The notes: a model not told the origin generated them from the sequence alone. A stretch of 64,000 nt of DNA from Ailanthus altissimus (GCA_946807835.1 OX327712.1:12108001-12172000); one strand, 5' to 3'. Positions 33,990 through 46,784 are shown, counted from the first letter of the stretch. Numbers and translations: made by a program.

Positions 33990-34900
33990 CTACTCTTTAG
34001 AAAGAACAATTCCATGTCGAGTCGGTAATTGACCCTTTTTAAAATTTTGCATCAAAAATCGTATAAGCACTTTATCAATATACGATGCATGAGATAGTGC
34101 CAACAGTCTGTTCTTGCGATCTCGAATAATTTGGATCCCAATGACATAACTTGCCTCTCCCAAATCCTTCATTTGGAAGTTCTTGGCCAGCCAATTCTTT
34201 AAATTGGATAATGTTTTCATATATTCCCAGTGAGTAAAATGTCATCCATATAAAGTAATAGGAAAACCACCTTTTTGTTATTGATGTACTTGTATACACA
34301 AGGTTCATCAACATTTTGTTCGAAACTATAAGATTTAATTGTCTCATCAAATCTTAAGTTTCGAGACCTTGAAGCTTGCTTAAGTCTATAAATGGACTTG
34401 AGCAATTTGTAGACTTTCTACTCTTAGTCTTTTACCACGAACCCTTTGGTTGCACCATGTAGATGCTTTCTTCAAGATAGCCATTCACAAATACTGTCTT
34501 GACATCTATTTTTCATATCTCATAATCGAGACATGCAGGAATGAACAAGAGAATGCGAATGGATTTGAGCATGGCTACTGCCGAGAAAGTCTCCTCATAG
34601 TCGACTTCTTCTTTTTGGGTATAACCTTTTGCCACTAGTCTCACATTAAAAGTCTCAACTTTCCCATCCACACCTTTTTTCTTTTTGAAGATCCATTTTC
34701 ATCCAATTGGCCTGACATCTTCAGGTGGATCTACAAGTTCCCAAACTGAATTAGAGTACATTTCTTGGTTCATGGCTTCTTGCCATTTTTCTTTATCAGA
34801 ATCTTCTATTGCATGTCTATATGTCAATGGATCGTCTTATCTTATGTTGGGCACAACTACTTGTGCCTCTCCCTCCTCTCTATAAAAAGAAGGTAGTCTC
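33990..34900 (-). pseudogene. pol: Copia reverse transcriptase pseudogene
   Basis: Minus frames contain SIYRLKQASR (normally YGLKQA), DEPCVYKYI, the catalytic LLYMDDILLTGN with both Asp of YMDD kept, and FQMKDLGEASYVIGIQI. Frames shift and stops occur, so the polypeptide cannot be made whole. Confidence 0.85.
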
Positions 34901-35710
34901 ACTACGTCGAGGTTCCAAGGTGTTCTGATCACAATTGGTGATTACCTGACTTTGTTGTTCACTAACTGTCGGTGGTAGTGATTTAATTTGATTAGAAAGC
35001 ATTTTCTCAAGTACAATTTTACTGCAAGGTTTATATTTTAATATATAATCATTCTCAAGAAAAGTGGCGTTTGTCGATACAATCACTTTCTTTTCTTGAG
35101 GACTATAAAACAAACCTCCTCTTGTGCTTTTAGGGTAGCCTACAAATAGACAAACTTTTGTTTGCCGTTCTAACTTTCCAGTCTTTCCTTTCAGCACATG
35201 TGTCGGACATCCCTATATACAAAAATGGCGTAAACTAGGTTTACTACCATTCCACATCTCTAAGAGTGTACTTTGGATAGATTTGGAAGGTACTACATTC
35301 AAAATATAGGCCGCGGTATATAGTGCATAATCCCAAAATGAGGGCGGTAGTGAAGAGTAACTCATCATAGACCTAACCATATCTAGCAAGGTTCTGTTTC
35401 TCCTTTCTGCAACACTATTTTGAGTTGGGATAAAATCCCATGCTTCAATAGGTGATCCTTGAACAGGTGGTCCTTGAACTCTGTGTCAAGGTATTCACCA
35501 CCTCGATCGGATCAAAGGGTCTTAAGAGTTTTACCTAATTGCTTTTCAATTTCTATTAAGAATTTTTTGAAATTTATAAAAGTGTCAGTTTTTCTTTGCA
35601 TTAGGTAAACATAACGGTATCTTGAATAGTCGTCAATAAATGAGACGAAATATTCATAACCGCCTCTTGCTTGTACATTTAATAGACCGCAAACGTCAGT
35701 ATGTACAAGC
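34880..35710 (-). pseudogene. pol: Copia integrase pseudogene
   Basis: The core starts just below 35710 with LVHTDVCG (first Asp) and YFVSFIDDYSRY. SDRGGEY (second Asp) lies near 35500, and the C-terminal region KVCLFVGYPKSTRGGLFYS lies at 35160-35100. Multiple stops and a short local duplication ('gaacaggtggtccttgaac' near 35461) are seen. Confidence 0.8.
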
Positions 35711-36186
35711 TAAAGTGATTCCTTAGCTCTTTCACCCTTAGCTGAAAAGGGTCTTTTAGTCATTTTACCATCTAGACAGGACTCGCATATAGGAAGAGTG
35801 CCAATGTTTAGCTCTTTTAAATGACCATCCTTTACTAACCTACTTATCCTATCCAGATTAATATGACTTAACCTAAGATGCCAAAGATATGTGTCATCAT
35901 TAGGAGAAACCTTTTGCCTTTTAGTAGATTTAGAATATTCTACTCTAAATAGTTCAGAATTATGCAGTGAGGGCTCATCGGGCCTTAAAACATAAAGCCC
36001 ATTTTCTAATTTCCCATGACAAATATCTAAACTATTTTTACCAATAACAATCTTATTATTATAAAAAGAAATATTAAACAATTGTTCATGCAACTTAAAA
36101 ACAGAAATCAAATTCCTTCTAAATCCATGAATAAAATAAACATTATTTATAATTAAAAAATTATTCTCAAAATTCAATCGAGCCAC
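35710..36186 (-). pseudogene. pol: Copia GAG-pre-integrase region
   Basis: Long open minus frame with LNFENNFLIINNVYFIHGFR, then LWHLRLSHINLDRISRLVKD with the HxxxxH-type zinc site and CESCLDGKMTKRPF (CxxC). It is cut at 36186 by the nested gypsy solo LTR. Confidence 0.85.
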
Positions 36187-37560
36187 TGATTGGTGTGCTA
36201 TAATAGCTAAGCGCAAGTGTACGCTATCGTATCAAGTAATAAAGGATTTTAAGTCCAGATATCGATCCCACAGGGACTATGCAATCTAATTCTATAAATC
36301 AAGTACTAAAATTATACTTACTTAACTTTTATTCAGAAAACTAAAATCTTGAATTTATTTAACTAATTTAACTCTATCAATTAAACTAAACAAAAGCAAA
36401 GAGTATAATTCACAAATAAAGATAATCTAGGGTTTTGACTCGTCCCCTAGTATTTTATTGGATTCATTAACCATTTAGTTAATCCCTTAATACCAATTGA
36501 TTAGCTTAGACATTAATCTCATCACAAGCCTCTGTCGATAGTCAAGTGACTATATTACGCATTATAACAATTACCTATATGTCTATGGTAATCAAATCAG
36601 AATGTAATTTATTAAGATCAAGTCTAAATTATACCATATATGCCACCTAGGTATATGTCTATCCTAGATAGAACTCATAGTCGTTACCCTATGATCATGC
36701 ATCAAACTACCCTAGGCTAAACATATGAATCCCTCTGTCGAGTTCATCATGGTTCCTCAATCATTCAAAATATTGATCAGGTATAATGAAAGCATTAAAC
36801 ACAAGATAAAATGAATCAATTGAATTTATCAAGTTCATAAACTAAAATTTAACACAATTCAAATCCATACTAGGTTTACATAGTTTAACCCTAGATAAAT
36901 AAATTAACCCATCACAAAACCAAAAGTATCAAACCAATTCATAAAGATCAACAAGAACAAGAGCATAACGATAAAGAAAGAGAAGAAAAACTAATCAAAG
37001 TGACTCCTTGATGTGCTTCTCCCTCAATCTTTACTTGAAGCTTGAATCTTGATCTTGGTTCTTCAATCTTTGGCTTTGATCTTTGATCTTGTGTTGTGAA
37101 TTCTCTCTCTAAGTTTTTGCCTTTTTTTTTTCTCTTTTTCTCTTCTTCTCCCTTAAGGTTTTTGGCTTTCTATTTATAGGTTTTTGCCTTCAAAAAATTG
37201 TTCATGAGTACTGTAGCAAAAAATATTGTTCACGGATGCTGTAGCAAATACTGTTTCTGACATTGTTCACCGCATTGAGTGCCGCGCCGCTGGGTTGTGG
37301 GCACCGCAGCGCTCAGATACTGACCTGGGCGCTGCGGCCGTCAGTCGCTGGGTGCCTCAGCCCTGGTGCCCTTTTCATATTTTGAGCGTGGCTTCTTCGT
37401 TTAACGTCCGATTCGCCTTCCGTTTATTTCTATGCGTCACATTTTCCATCGTGCATCTATTTATGATCAAAAATCATAATTAAATAGCTAAATATTTACA
37501 ATTTAGAGTAAAATACAAAAATTGGATATAAATTATACTAGTGCTTTTACGCCTTTATCA
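36187..37560 (-). mobile_element. Gypsy solo LTR (1374 bp) nested in the copia element
   Basis: Plus ends TGATTGGTGTGC and CGCCTTTATCA, flanked by the perfect 5-bp duplication GCCAC (36182-36186 and 37561-37565). Excising it reconnects the protease and pre-integrase frames of the copia element. It shares 'cgtatcaagtaat' and 'gatcccacag' blocks with the LTRs of the gypsy element at 48202. A minus TATA box (ctataaatag) lies near 37171, with the GC-rich motif cluster at 37270-37370. No internal region, so it arose by LTR-LTR recombination. Confidence 0.92.
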
Positions 37561-37565
37561 GCCAC

Positions 37566-38601
37566 TCTCACTGCTAAAGCTGAAACCACTGCCCCATTGC
37601 CAACCCGTATGGTAAAGTCCCCATTAACGTGCTCTTCAGAAGAGCTAAGCATCTGCAAGGAAGAACAAACATAATTAATGGCTCCTGAATCAATTATTCA
37701 AAGAGAAAGTTCATCCTCCACTAAACAGGCTTCTAAAACCAGTAAATCATATTTACCTTTGTTCTTTTCCTTCAGCTCAGAGAGATACTTTTTACAGTTC
37801 CTCTTCTAATGCCCTTTGACTCTACAATGAAAACACTTTTCTTTCTTTGCTTTGGAGTCCTTCTTTTTACTCTTACTGCGGTTAAAGGCTTTTTTGGCTT
37901 TTCCTCCATAACATGAACCACCACCAGTGTTCTTCCTCTTTTTGTTTTGCTTAGAGGAAGAATGCTTAACTTTAGCAACATTTACCTCAGACTCTTTAGG
38001 CTTATCCGATATAGCCTTAAAAGTTTGCAGCTCATTAAGTAGCTACGTTATACTATATGAAAGCTTATTCATAATATAATTTATTTTGAACTGCGAAAAA
38101 AGCTAGAGTAAGAGACTCCAGAATGATGCTGACTTGAGTCTTATCATCTATGGTAGCTCCATAGATCTCTGCTTGATGCATTAAATTGATCATGTTCAAA
38201 ATAAGCTCATGCACTGGAACTTATTTCTTTATTTTAGCATTCATGTAGCTACGAGTAGCTTCATAGTGGCTTTGTTTCGACTTATGGCCAAACATCGCTT
38301 GAAGAGAATCCTATATCTCATGTGCCGTCTCCAAGTGCTCATGCTTCATTCTAAGCACATCGCTCATGCTGGCAAGCATATAGAAACAGGCCTTATTATT
38401 GGCCTGTATCCACTTATCATATTGCTCCCGTACATTACGATGAGCACTGGTTATAGGTTCTAGAGGACACTCATTCATAAGGACGAACTTTTGGTCCTCA
38501 TAGATCAGTACAATATTTATATTGCTTTTCCATTTTACAAAGTTATTATCGGTCAATTTTGTATTTGCTATGAGGGCTATGATTGGATTTGTTCCAGACA
38601 T
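37566..38601 (-). pseudogene. gag: Copia gag and protease pseudogene
   Basis: Gag starts at 38601 (MSGTNPIIALIANTKLTDNN, FVKWKSNINIVL, SMSDVLRMKHEHLE). Decayed sequence leads to a Lys-rich zinc-knuckle region near 37830. The protease start follows with IDSGAINYVCSS near 37700, where the DSG catalytic triad is intact. Frames shift at least twice. The region stops at the nested solo LTR. Confidence 0.8.
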
Positions 38602-40713
38602 GATGTTGAAATAAATAAAGTAATTTTAAGAATACTTGAATAAATATCATAACGATTTTTGGAATAGTAAATATGATGCATGAGTACATTTATTTAAACA
38701 CATAAATATATATACTAATCCATGATAGTTCAATTTAACAATTAATGTGCCGCCGTAGGGTAGGTCACATTAAATTTAAATTAAAAATGAGACTAACTTA
38801 AATTAATAGAAATTTTTTAAAATATCTCATATTTTCATTTATCTATTAACTATCGTTTATTTCAGTTAAGACATGATTAACCTCTTAATTATATCTTTGT
38901 AAGTGTAACCCATTATTTCAAATTAAGATGACTTAACTCAAAAATTGCCACCATAGGGTTAGTCAATTATGAAATATATCACTTAATCTTATCTTTAAAA
39001 AGTCAACCTTGCTATTAATAGGCGGCCACCCTTCATAGGGAGGACGAAATCAAAGCATCGTGAGGCGCCACCTATATCTCATGATGTTGTACTAACAATG
39101 GAGATCGATGGGTTCATTATCATGTACCCTCCCTCACTTACTATTTTTAACTATGTGTTTTTATAATTTATGAAACATCCTTATGTTTTATAACTTCAGC
39201 AAATTATTATATCTCATATAACAAATTACTAAGTATAGTTAATTAATCTTAATAAAGTCTAATCTTATTGGGCCTAAGTTCATTAGTCTAACTATTCCTA
39301 TTAAATAGGCCTAACAATTTAAGTGAACCTAATTTTTCAATTACTGGATTAATTATTTATTTTTATAAACAATAAAATCAATAATTTTATTAATAATTTT
39401 CTAAGTAATCATAAATTAAACTATTTAATTTAAGTTACCTAGAATAACATAAAATTACCAATTTAACTATTAAACCTAATTTCACATTATTTGATTAATT
39501 ATACAAGTTCTAAACATGCTAATCAATCCATTAATTTAATCTTATTAATTATAATATGCCATAATAAAATAAAACTATTTAAATATTAATTATGGCATGC
39601 ATGCACGTCATATTACAATAATATGAGTGGGTACAAATGCATGACATGTAATTATGCATGATAATGTTATAATTCATCACATAAATAAATAACATAAATA
39701 AATATTTAATATAACTTTGGCCGGGTCCTCTAAGATTCTAAATTACAACCCATAAAATAAGAGTAAATAAATTACATAAAAAATACTACCACGCAAGCCC
39801 AGTTGCACGTGATCTTCTAAAGTCCATGACGAGCCCAATTCACTTTCTTTGTAGTTTTATACATTTGGACTTAAGAACTTTTCTTAAGCCCATTGTATAT
39901 TTTGCAAGGTAGTCTAACTCTTAGACATTGTTTTTCAAATTGTTTTTATCTATTTAAAGCCCACACATCAAATGGATCAAATCCAATTTTATTTGAACTT
40001 TCCAAATTCAAAAGGAGTCATGCACCTAGGGCAGCAACATAAAAATGGCTGCCCATCATGAAGCCATCATAGGCAGTTCCCTTACTGTATATACAAGACT
40101 GTGAGACCCTGCATATGTTTCGGCTATCAAAATAAACAATCTCTCATTATTTATTATTTGCTTGGGCACAAATTTTGCATAGTCAACGGCTTGCATGCAA
40201 GGTCGAGTGCCTTCTGAACTCTTTTTCCCCTTTTAATTTTTTTTTTTAATAATTTCCTATCTTAAAGCCACCAAAAAGAGTGGCAAACTCTTCCTTGCAA
40301 GACTGGCATATGGCCATTCCACCCACTGCCGTTTTTCTTTTCTTCTTGCTTTTTGCCTTCCCATTTTTTTTTTAAATTACTTTTAATAACATAAATCTCC
40401 TCTTTGCAGCAATAAAAGAGAAAATTGACAGTGGCCCTCTTCATCAAATTCTTGTTCTAGTAGCCACAAAAAAATAATAAAAATTAAATATTACAAACAA
40501 TTCTATACCCCTTATGGGTTTAGATAATTTTGATCTAATAAAAAAAAGAAATATTAAAATTAATCATAGAGGACCATATAATTAACGACCAAAGGATCCA
40601 TACATAAAACAATCATTCATCACATGAATATTATAAAAATGTAAGTACCCACTCAAATATACATACCCATAAAAATAAATCATAACACAAAATCATAAAT
40701 TCAAGAAATCATT
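38602..40713 (-). other. Unusually long copia leader between PBS and gag
   Basis: 2.1 kb without credible ORFs. Three spaced motifs of the form GCCxCCxTAGGG occur on the plus strand (near 38752, 38947 and 39023). Confidence 0.6.
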
Positions 40714-40725
40714 GCTCTGATACCA
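40714..40725 (-). other. Copia primer-binding site (initiator tRNA-Met)
   Basis: The minus strand reads TGGTATCAGAGC, the standard plant copia PBS, two bases inside the 5' LTR. Confidence 0.92.
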
Positions 40726-40727
40726 GT

Positions 40728-42242
40728 TGTTGGAAGGCTTTATTGTTATGACATTCATAACACAATGGAATAGAAAATAAAAATTCTTTAATCTTTGTTT
40801 TCATTAGATAAAAATATTTTTTATCTAAGGATCTTATGAATATATGAATTTGATGTTAAAAAAAATAAAAATTAACAAGAGCATACCTTGAATCTACACA
40901 GAGTTTTCTTCCACCAACGGATTCCAAACCAAGCCTCTTATTTTTTTTGTAAAAAGAAGAGTGGGCTTCTTATTTGTTTTTCTTCACTTAAGAAAAATAC
41001 GTATCCTGCGTTTTTTTTCACGTATGTCTTGTGTTTTATTTAGACTAGTCTTCTTATTTTTAAAATAATAATTTAATTAATAATATTTAGTAATTAAATT
41101 ATTATCTCTTAAAAGGAGACTCAATTTATATAAACAACATAGAGTCCTATTCTTTGTGGTTAAGGTATAATACCCAACATTTGAGCATTATTAGTCTTGT
41201 AATAAAAGAAAAATACTAAAATTAAAATTAAAATCTTTTTGATAATTTCAAAAAATTATCCTTAAGATTTTATTTATTTAATTTTTTAAATTAAATATTT
41301 AATTATATTTGGATAAGATCTCATCTATTTTAATTAATTAATTTTATCCAAAACTATAAAATATACATATTTGAAAACTATTTTCTGGGCACAAACAATT
41401 TGTGTAATAACACAATCCCTTTATTTGTTCACTGTAATAACGAAAGAGGTGGTGTTGAGGACCTATGAACCTACAATTTCAAGCTCCAATGAATTTTGAA
41501 TAATTAATGAAACTCTTTAATTAATTAATTCAATTTATTAATTTCAGTGTTATTCTTTTAAAAACTTGAAATTGTACTCTTGAAATTGTAAATATAATTT
41601 ACTTAGAAAACTTAGAGCTGTCCATTGATTTAATCACTATATGCAATTTAACCCTCCATATTTATAAATCATATTCGCAACTGTTTATCTCACAATGCCA
41701 CTAAAATACAAGTTTTTAGTCTGTTCTATAAACAAATCGTAATGAGTATTTCAAATGACATAATGACATAAACAGGAGTTTATGATCACTCAGGATTAAG
41801 GTTAATCAGCACATGATCATCGATTGACGTTATTTGAATTCTTAATTAACAACGATATTTTACATAAGAATTCAAACCACGTCTGATCCAGTCCTATATA
41901 ATCATATTATATATAATACCTCCATCATAATGTCACTACATTCGTGATTCGGATAAGACCACTACATTTTAAATGTTTGTGGACCACACTAATAATATTT
42001 AATTAAAGATCCCAAACTTTAATTAATTTATTATAGACTTTTTCTATTTATTATCCATAACTTTAATCCTCTCTTAAATAATAATTATATACTAAAGTTA
42101 TGATTACATAAATAAACAATAGATTTTTTGATATTTATGTCATAAAATAAAATTATGAACACTTACCAAGTATAAAATTGTAACTTTATTAATTTCATAA
42201 AAACAGTACAAGTACATGCTTTTTATTGCATTATCCCTAACA
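40728..42242 (-). repeat. Copia 5' LTR (1515 bp)
   Basis: TGTTAGGGATAATGC to CCTTCCAACA on the minus strand. Aligned by eye with 31791-33478 over its length apart from a ~180-bp deletion near 41655. Confidence 0.88.
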
Positions 42243-42513
42243 TATTCTTAGTTAGAAGTTTGTTGCATAATTATATTGATTACAAGTTTAGAAGGTTAGT
42301 GTCTACAAACTCTAAATATTTTTAAAAAATATGTTTCATGTTTAAATTTGATATGTTGGTGCTTATGTGGTTATTCTTGTTTATATGGGTGTCAATGTTG
42401 GTGGAATTAGGAATTTATATGACTATTTGTCATTCGAAACCAATGAATTTTGATATATATATTCATGTGGGTTTTTCTGTTTTGGTTAAATTGTATTGTT
42501 GTTTGCTTGCAGA

Positions 42514-42650
42514 GTTGTGAGAGAGAGGTTGCTGAAGTAGCGAATGATGCCTCTGATAAATAGAAGACTAAAAGCTTTTTGAAGTTGTCATGAGCTCTTG
42601 TTCACTCAGACAAGCAGAAGAAATGCAACATGGGATCACAATGCTTGAAG
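42514..42650 (+). pseudogene. FIS1: FIS1-like exon relic (mitochondrial fission 1)
   Basis: FIS1 is a tail-anchored TPR-like protein of mitochondria and peroxisomes that helps recruit the division machinery. The exon reads CEREVAEVANDASDK, stop, KTKSFLKLS, stop, ALVHS, matching the N-terminal helices of plant FIS1 (CEREVAEA, LSWALVHS). The two stops correspond to Gln and Trp codons. Small frameshifts follow before a LEG-type end (atgcttgaag/gtaaac). Acceptor (tgcttgcag) and donor (gtaaac) are both intact, so this is a genomic exon rather than a retrocopy. No neighbouring FIS1 exons were found upstream, even across the copia insertion, or downstream. Confidence 0.7.
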
Positions 42651-44154
42651 GTAAACTAAAAAGATTTTGTTTTCTTTTGTGACTTTTTAATTACTTTTGT
42701 GAACCTTGTGTTAATTGGTATTGATTATAAAAGATTTTATTATATTGGCAATGATGTATTCCAGTGCTTGAGATGTATTGGCATTGATCTATTGTTTTGT
42801 GGATATACGTGCATAAAGTTATGTCTATCCACATTCTGTTTAAATATTTTTATAGCAGAATGCTTTTTTGAAATTGGTTGGCTATACCTTATGGTGTTAG
42901 CGAAATAATGAATGTCCTATGAAACTTTAATATTCGATGTCTCATTGTGCAAGTGTCCAAAATGACATCCTAGAAGCAAGAAAATGACTCACCATGTGAC
43001 ATTTTTAGCTTGATTGCAAAGGCATTAGCTTTCCAGTTCTGAAAAGATGTTTATGGTAGCATTTAGTGCACGCAATTTTAACTATAATGTGTTTTTAAAA
43101 TAGGAAATTTTAATTTTTCAGCCTAACATTACAAATAGAAATTTGATTAGAATTCTTAGGTTTCTTACATAATTAACCGTAAAGCAAATCAGCAAATGAC
43201 TTCAATTCTATAAAGTATTATTAAACTACAAATTCAAAACAATAAATAAATAAATAGTCATAGTACATTTATTCCTTTGTTGGTCAATGTTTTATAATTG
43301 AAAGCCTTACTATAGGTGGTTTCCTTTGTTGAGAAATGTTTGCTCTAATATGCTTTAAGAAAAAAAAAGAAAAAGGATGAGAATTAGAATTATTAGATAA
43401 AGCAACAAATAACAGAAACCATTTGCCTGGGAACAACTGACATACATTTATTCCATCTTACAAGTGTATATCACTTCAAAATATAATAAAAAACAACAAA
43501 TAGAGATATCTTTAATAAATATATCAATCAATACCATTGGAAAATAATACTGTATACTACCTTTTAGCCACGATCCCAAGCTTAACAAATCCAAATATTA
43601 TACCTATTAGGCAACAAGAGAAGACATGTATTTACTTACCTCAGCATTTAATGATAATAATAAATAAATAAGCCAAAGAAGACGCAAATTAAACCTTTGG
43701 GCTTGCTATATCTTCTTAAATAGTATGTCAATTAACTGACTAATACTCAATACATTTATTGTTGGATGACAGCATGCATTACTAAGTACTGACTTGTAAA
43801 TTATATGTAGTGGCTTGCAACTTTTTTTATTAAAACTTAAAAGAAAGGTAAAAGGATCGTCTCGGCTGTCAATTTCAAGTTGTATATTAATACGCTTATG
43901 AAATAATTTCATAGGAATAACTATTAATTAATCTGCTTTCTATGTCGTAAATTTATATTATTATATCGGGACTTGTCAGAAATAATGTATTTTTAAGGTG
44001 ACATTGTGTGATATATATATATATATAATGTATATTAATCATATTTTGTAATCGAATATGATTCTCTTTTTCTTTATTGGTAACTATATTTGATGGCATT
44101 ATTGAATGCTACATGAGTGCTTAATATAATTTAATCATCTGCAAGTAAGAAGAT
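42651..44154. other. Spacer after the FIS1 relic, no gene identified
   Basis: AT-rich sequence with a short (AT)n at about 44011-44026. No further FIS1 exon or transposon end recognised. Confidence 0.4.
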
Positions 44155-45163
44155 TGTTGAAAAATTGGTGATTCAAATAATTTTGGTTGGATAAGAATTG
44201 AGATGAATATTAAAGTAGAGAGTCACAAGAAGTCTATAATGTTTGAGACACGTATGGAGAAGTCTAGGACATATGGGATATGAAGGGGGAAGTGAAACGG
44301 GACTTGAAGACGCAAAGAAAACGAAGAAATCGCGGGGAGCTGACCAGCGCTACGGTGCTCAACACAGAAGACCAGCGCCGCGGTGATGGGCTCGAGAAGG
44401 GCAGCGCCGCAGCGCCCAGGGATGAGCGTTGCGGCGCCCAGACACATCAGGATGTCCGTTTTGGTTCAGGATTTCGAGTTTTGAGAAGTTTTGAACTTCC
44501 AAAACAAGTAGACTCTTACTCTAACAAAGAATAGGGTTTGTAGGCACGAAATACACCCTATATAAACACTTGTAAACCATTGTTTAAGATTAAGTATTTA
44601 AGGTTTCAAAATGTAACCATAAGAGAGAATAGAGGAGCTAGGTAGGCACTAAGTGCGTGGTGTACTAGGGTGTAACCTTTGGGGGTATTTTCTTCTTTAG
44701 GTTTTTTGAGTGAATAAAATAGAAACACCATAGATTCTATTGGCTTAGATGCTCGGGCTATTCTTGTGTTCCTTGTAAAAATCTCTTATGAGGAGATACT
44801 GAGAGGTCTTAGAGAGTCATAATGATCAAGGGTAGATGCTTAGAGGTCTCTATGGGAGATACTAAGGGGTCTTGTGGGATCATTGATGATGTAAGAAGAT
44901 ACTTAGGGATCTATTTCAATAGTAAGAAGCTGGATCATGGATCCTCTATAGACATAGGCAATTTAGGCCGAACCACGTATATCTTGTGTCTTGTGATTAG
45001 TTTATTTTCTTTATCTCTATTGGTGTGTTAATCTTATATGTTCTTACTTATGGTATGAGTTATGATTTTCTACTGTACATAGGGTGCAAGGGGTATCAAA
45101 GTTGTGACTTAATTAATACTATTAGGGTGTCAAATTGAAGTGTATACCTTAATATCCGCAACA
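44155..45163 (+). mobile_element. Probable solo LTR (~1.0 kb), copia-like
   Basis: Begins TGTTGAAAAA and ends ATCCGCAACA, flanked by AAGAT and AAAAT (4 of 5 bases equal). It has a TATA box (cctatataaacac near 44560) preceded by a dense GC-rich motif cluster (44330-44442). A PBS-like 'ggggtatcaaag' near 45088 leaves open that the true LTR end is about 45076. Open frames in the GC-rich part are artefacts of composition. Confidence 0.6.
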
Positions 45164-46177
45164 AAAATGACAATATTTTATTGCTCATGAATTGTGTACT
45201 TTATTTACTCTTTGACCTAAAGTGAGAAAATTAGCATATAAAAATCTGATTGCCAACTTCTTACCATTCCCTTTAGCATTTCATATTTCACTCTTTTAAG
45301 GATAACACATTAACTTTGTACTTATGTGCTTAGCTATAAAAGGTAATTATTTCATAGTAGTGTACAATATTTTAGCATATCTTAAGTCTAGTTCCAGTGA
45401 GTGGTGTTCAATTGTTGCTTTTGTTTAATAGGGTGGATATATGCATTAGAAATGGCTCTAAAAGAAATCATTGTTTATTCATCTGTGTTATTGTATATTA
45501 ACAATCAACAATAAATTAGAAATTATAATTTATTGTTATTAGGATATGCTCCAATTAAACTAAATATTTTTTTTTTTCAAGATATACTCCTTATCTATGA
45601 CATAGATAAATCTTAAATATTATGTGATAGACTGAGTAAAGAATTATTGCTTGATGCATCAAACAATGACTTTGATAGCATTGTTGAACTGATCCATGAA
45701 GTAAATAGGCATTGTGATAATGATAGAGATTGTAAAATGCTTGAGGATTTAATTCAGTTATTGTTTCATTGATTTTGTTTGCAGGATGACAAATAATAAT
45801 TCAATGAGTAGTGGGAGTGACAATCATTGTCTAATTTTTACTCTTATTATATGCATACTTAAAAGATCATTAAGAAAATGTTTGATTTTGTTTTTACAAG
45901 TTTTGATCTGTAATTCATTATTGGTTTTCATTTGAAAGATCAACAAATGCTGTCCACTAAATTTGTGAATTGAACAAACCATGAATAATAAATTAAAAAC
46001 GGTAACCTATGAGGTTGAACTGCAAGTTGTTCCAAGTTTTGAGTTAGATCCAATGAAATAAGTTTTTTCTTTTCCTTTTTTTTATTTGTTTGCTTGTTTT
46101 TTACTTCAATCAAAGATATAATGCTTTTGATCTATGAATTCTGTTATAAATACATGAAAATTTAATATATTATACTT
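45164..46177. other. Spacer with one small protein-like open frame
   Basis: AT-rich. Apart from the frame at 45629-45772 nothing is recognised. Confidence 0.35.
45629..45772 (+). CDS. Unrecognised 47-residue open frame fragment
   Basis: The frame reads RLSKELLLDASNNDFDSIVE then LIHEVNRHCDNDRDCKMLED to a stop at 45770. It has a balanced, amphipathic, acidic composition unlike its AT-rich surroundings, and a splice-acceptor-like 'ttttgtttgcag' follows at about 45784. It lacks an ATG. It may be an exon relic; no family recognised. Confidence 0.2.
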   Translation, partial: RLSKELLLDASNNDFDSIVELIHEVNRHCDNDRDCKMLEDLIQLLFH

Positions 46178-46335
46178 GAGATATTTTATGTAAGCTAAGC
46201 ACAATACTGCTATCTTTGCTGCTGTAACTTATTTCACTTTTGATTTTAATGGCGTTGAGATATTTTATGTAAGCTAAGCACAATACTGCTATCTTTGCTG
46301 CTGTAACTTATTTCACTTTTGATTTTAATGGCGTT
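46178..46335. repeat. Perfect 79-bp tandem duplication
   Basis: Units 46178-46256 and 46257-46335 appear identical, each starting gagatattttatgtaagc and ending ttttaatggcgtt. Confidence 0.95.
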
Positions 46336-46784
46336 ATAAAGTAGGATTTTTAATGATGTGTAAGCTCATATTAGGTGGATGTTGGTTTGGACATGAAGCA
46401 GTCCTTCATTTAAGAAGATTGACTGTGTTGCTAACTGTGCAGCTTGCTGCAGACTGTGCTGCTATTAGTTATCGGATATTATTCATACAGTTTTGTTGTT
46501 ACTTTGTTGCTTTTGTTTGATATTGGATGTTAATTATTGTCTTCTTGTTAGTTTTTAATGTTAGTTAATGTATTGAGATGAGAATTTGGTGGGTGCTAGT
46601 TGTTAGCTAATCGATGTTAGTTACTGTATTTATTGAGATTAGAATTTGGTGAACGAGAGTTATTTAGTTATTGTTTCCTACTATGTTGTTACTTATCTAA
46701 CAATTAAGTTATAACAAATTTGTTTGGGATATAAATATAAATATAAAGATAAAGATAAAGATAAATAAAGGAATAAGGTTAATT

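Larger units (their letters stand above)
31791..42242 (-). mobile_element. Full-length Ty1/copia retrotransposon with nested solo LTR
   Basis: It is flanked by the perfect 5-bp duplication TATTC (31786-31790 and 42243-42247). On the minus strand the order is 5' LTR 40728-42242, PBS complementary to initiator tRNA-Met (40714-40725), a 2.1-kb leader, gag, protease, pre-integrase, integrase, RT, RNase H, polypurine tract AAGTGGGAG and 3' LTR 31791-33478. All reading frames are broken. Confidence 0.92.

Noticed and set aside
37226..37483. 85-codon frame
   Set aside because: Inside the nested solo LTR, created by its GC-rich cluster.
44223..44534. Open frames on both strands with Ala/Arg-rich proteins
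   Set aside because: Produced by the GC-rich motif cluster of the solo LTR; the same kind of frame appears in other LTRs.
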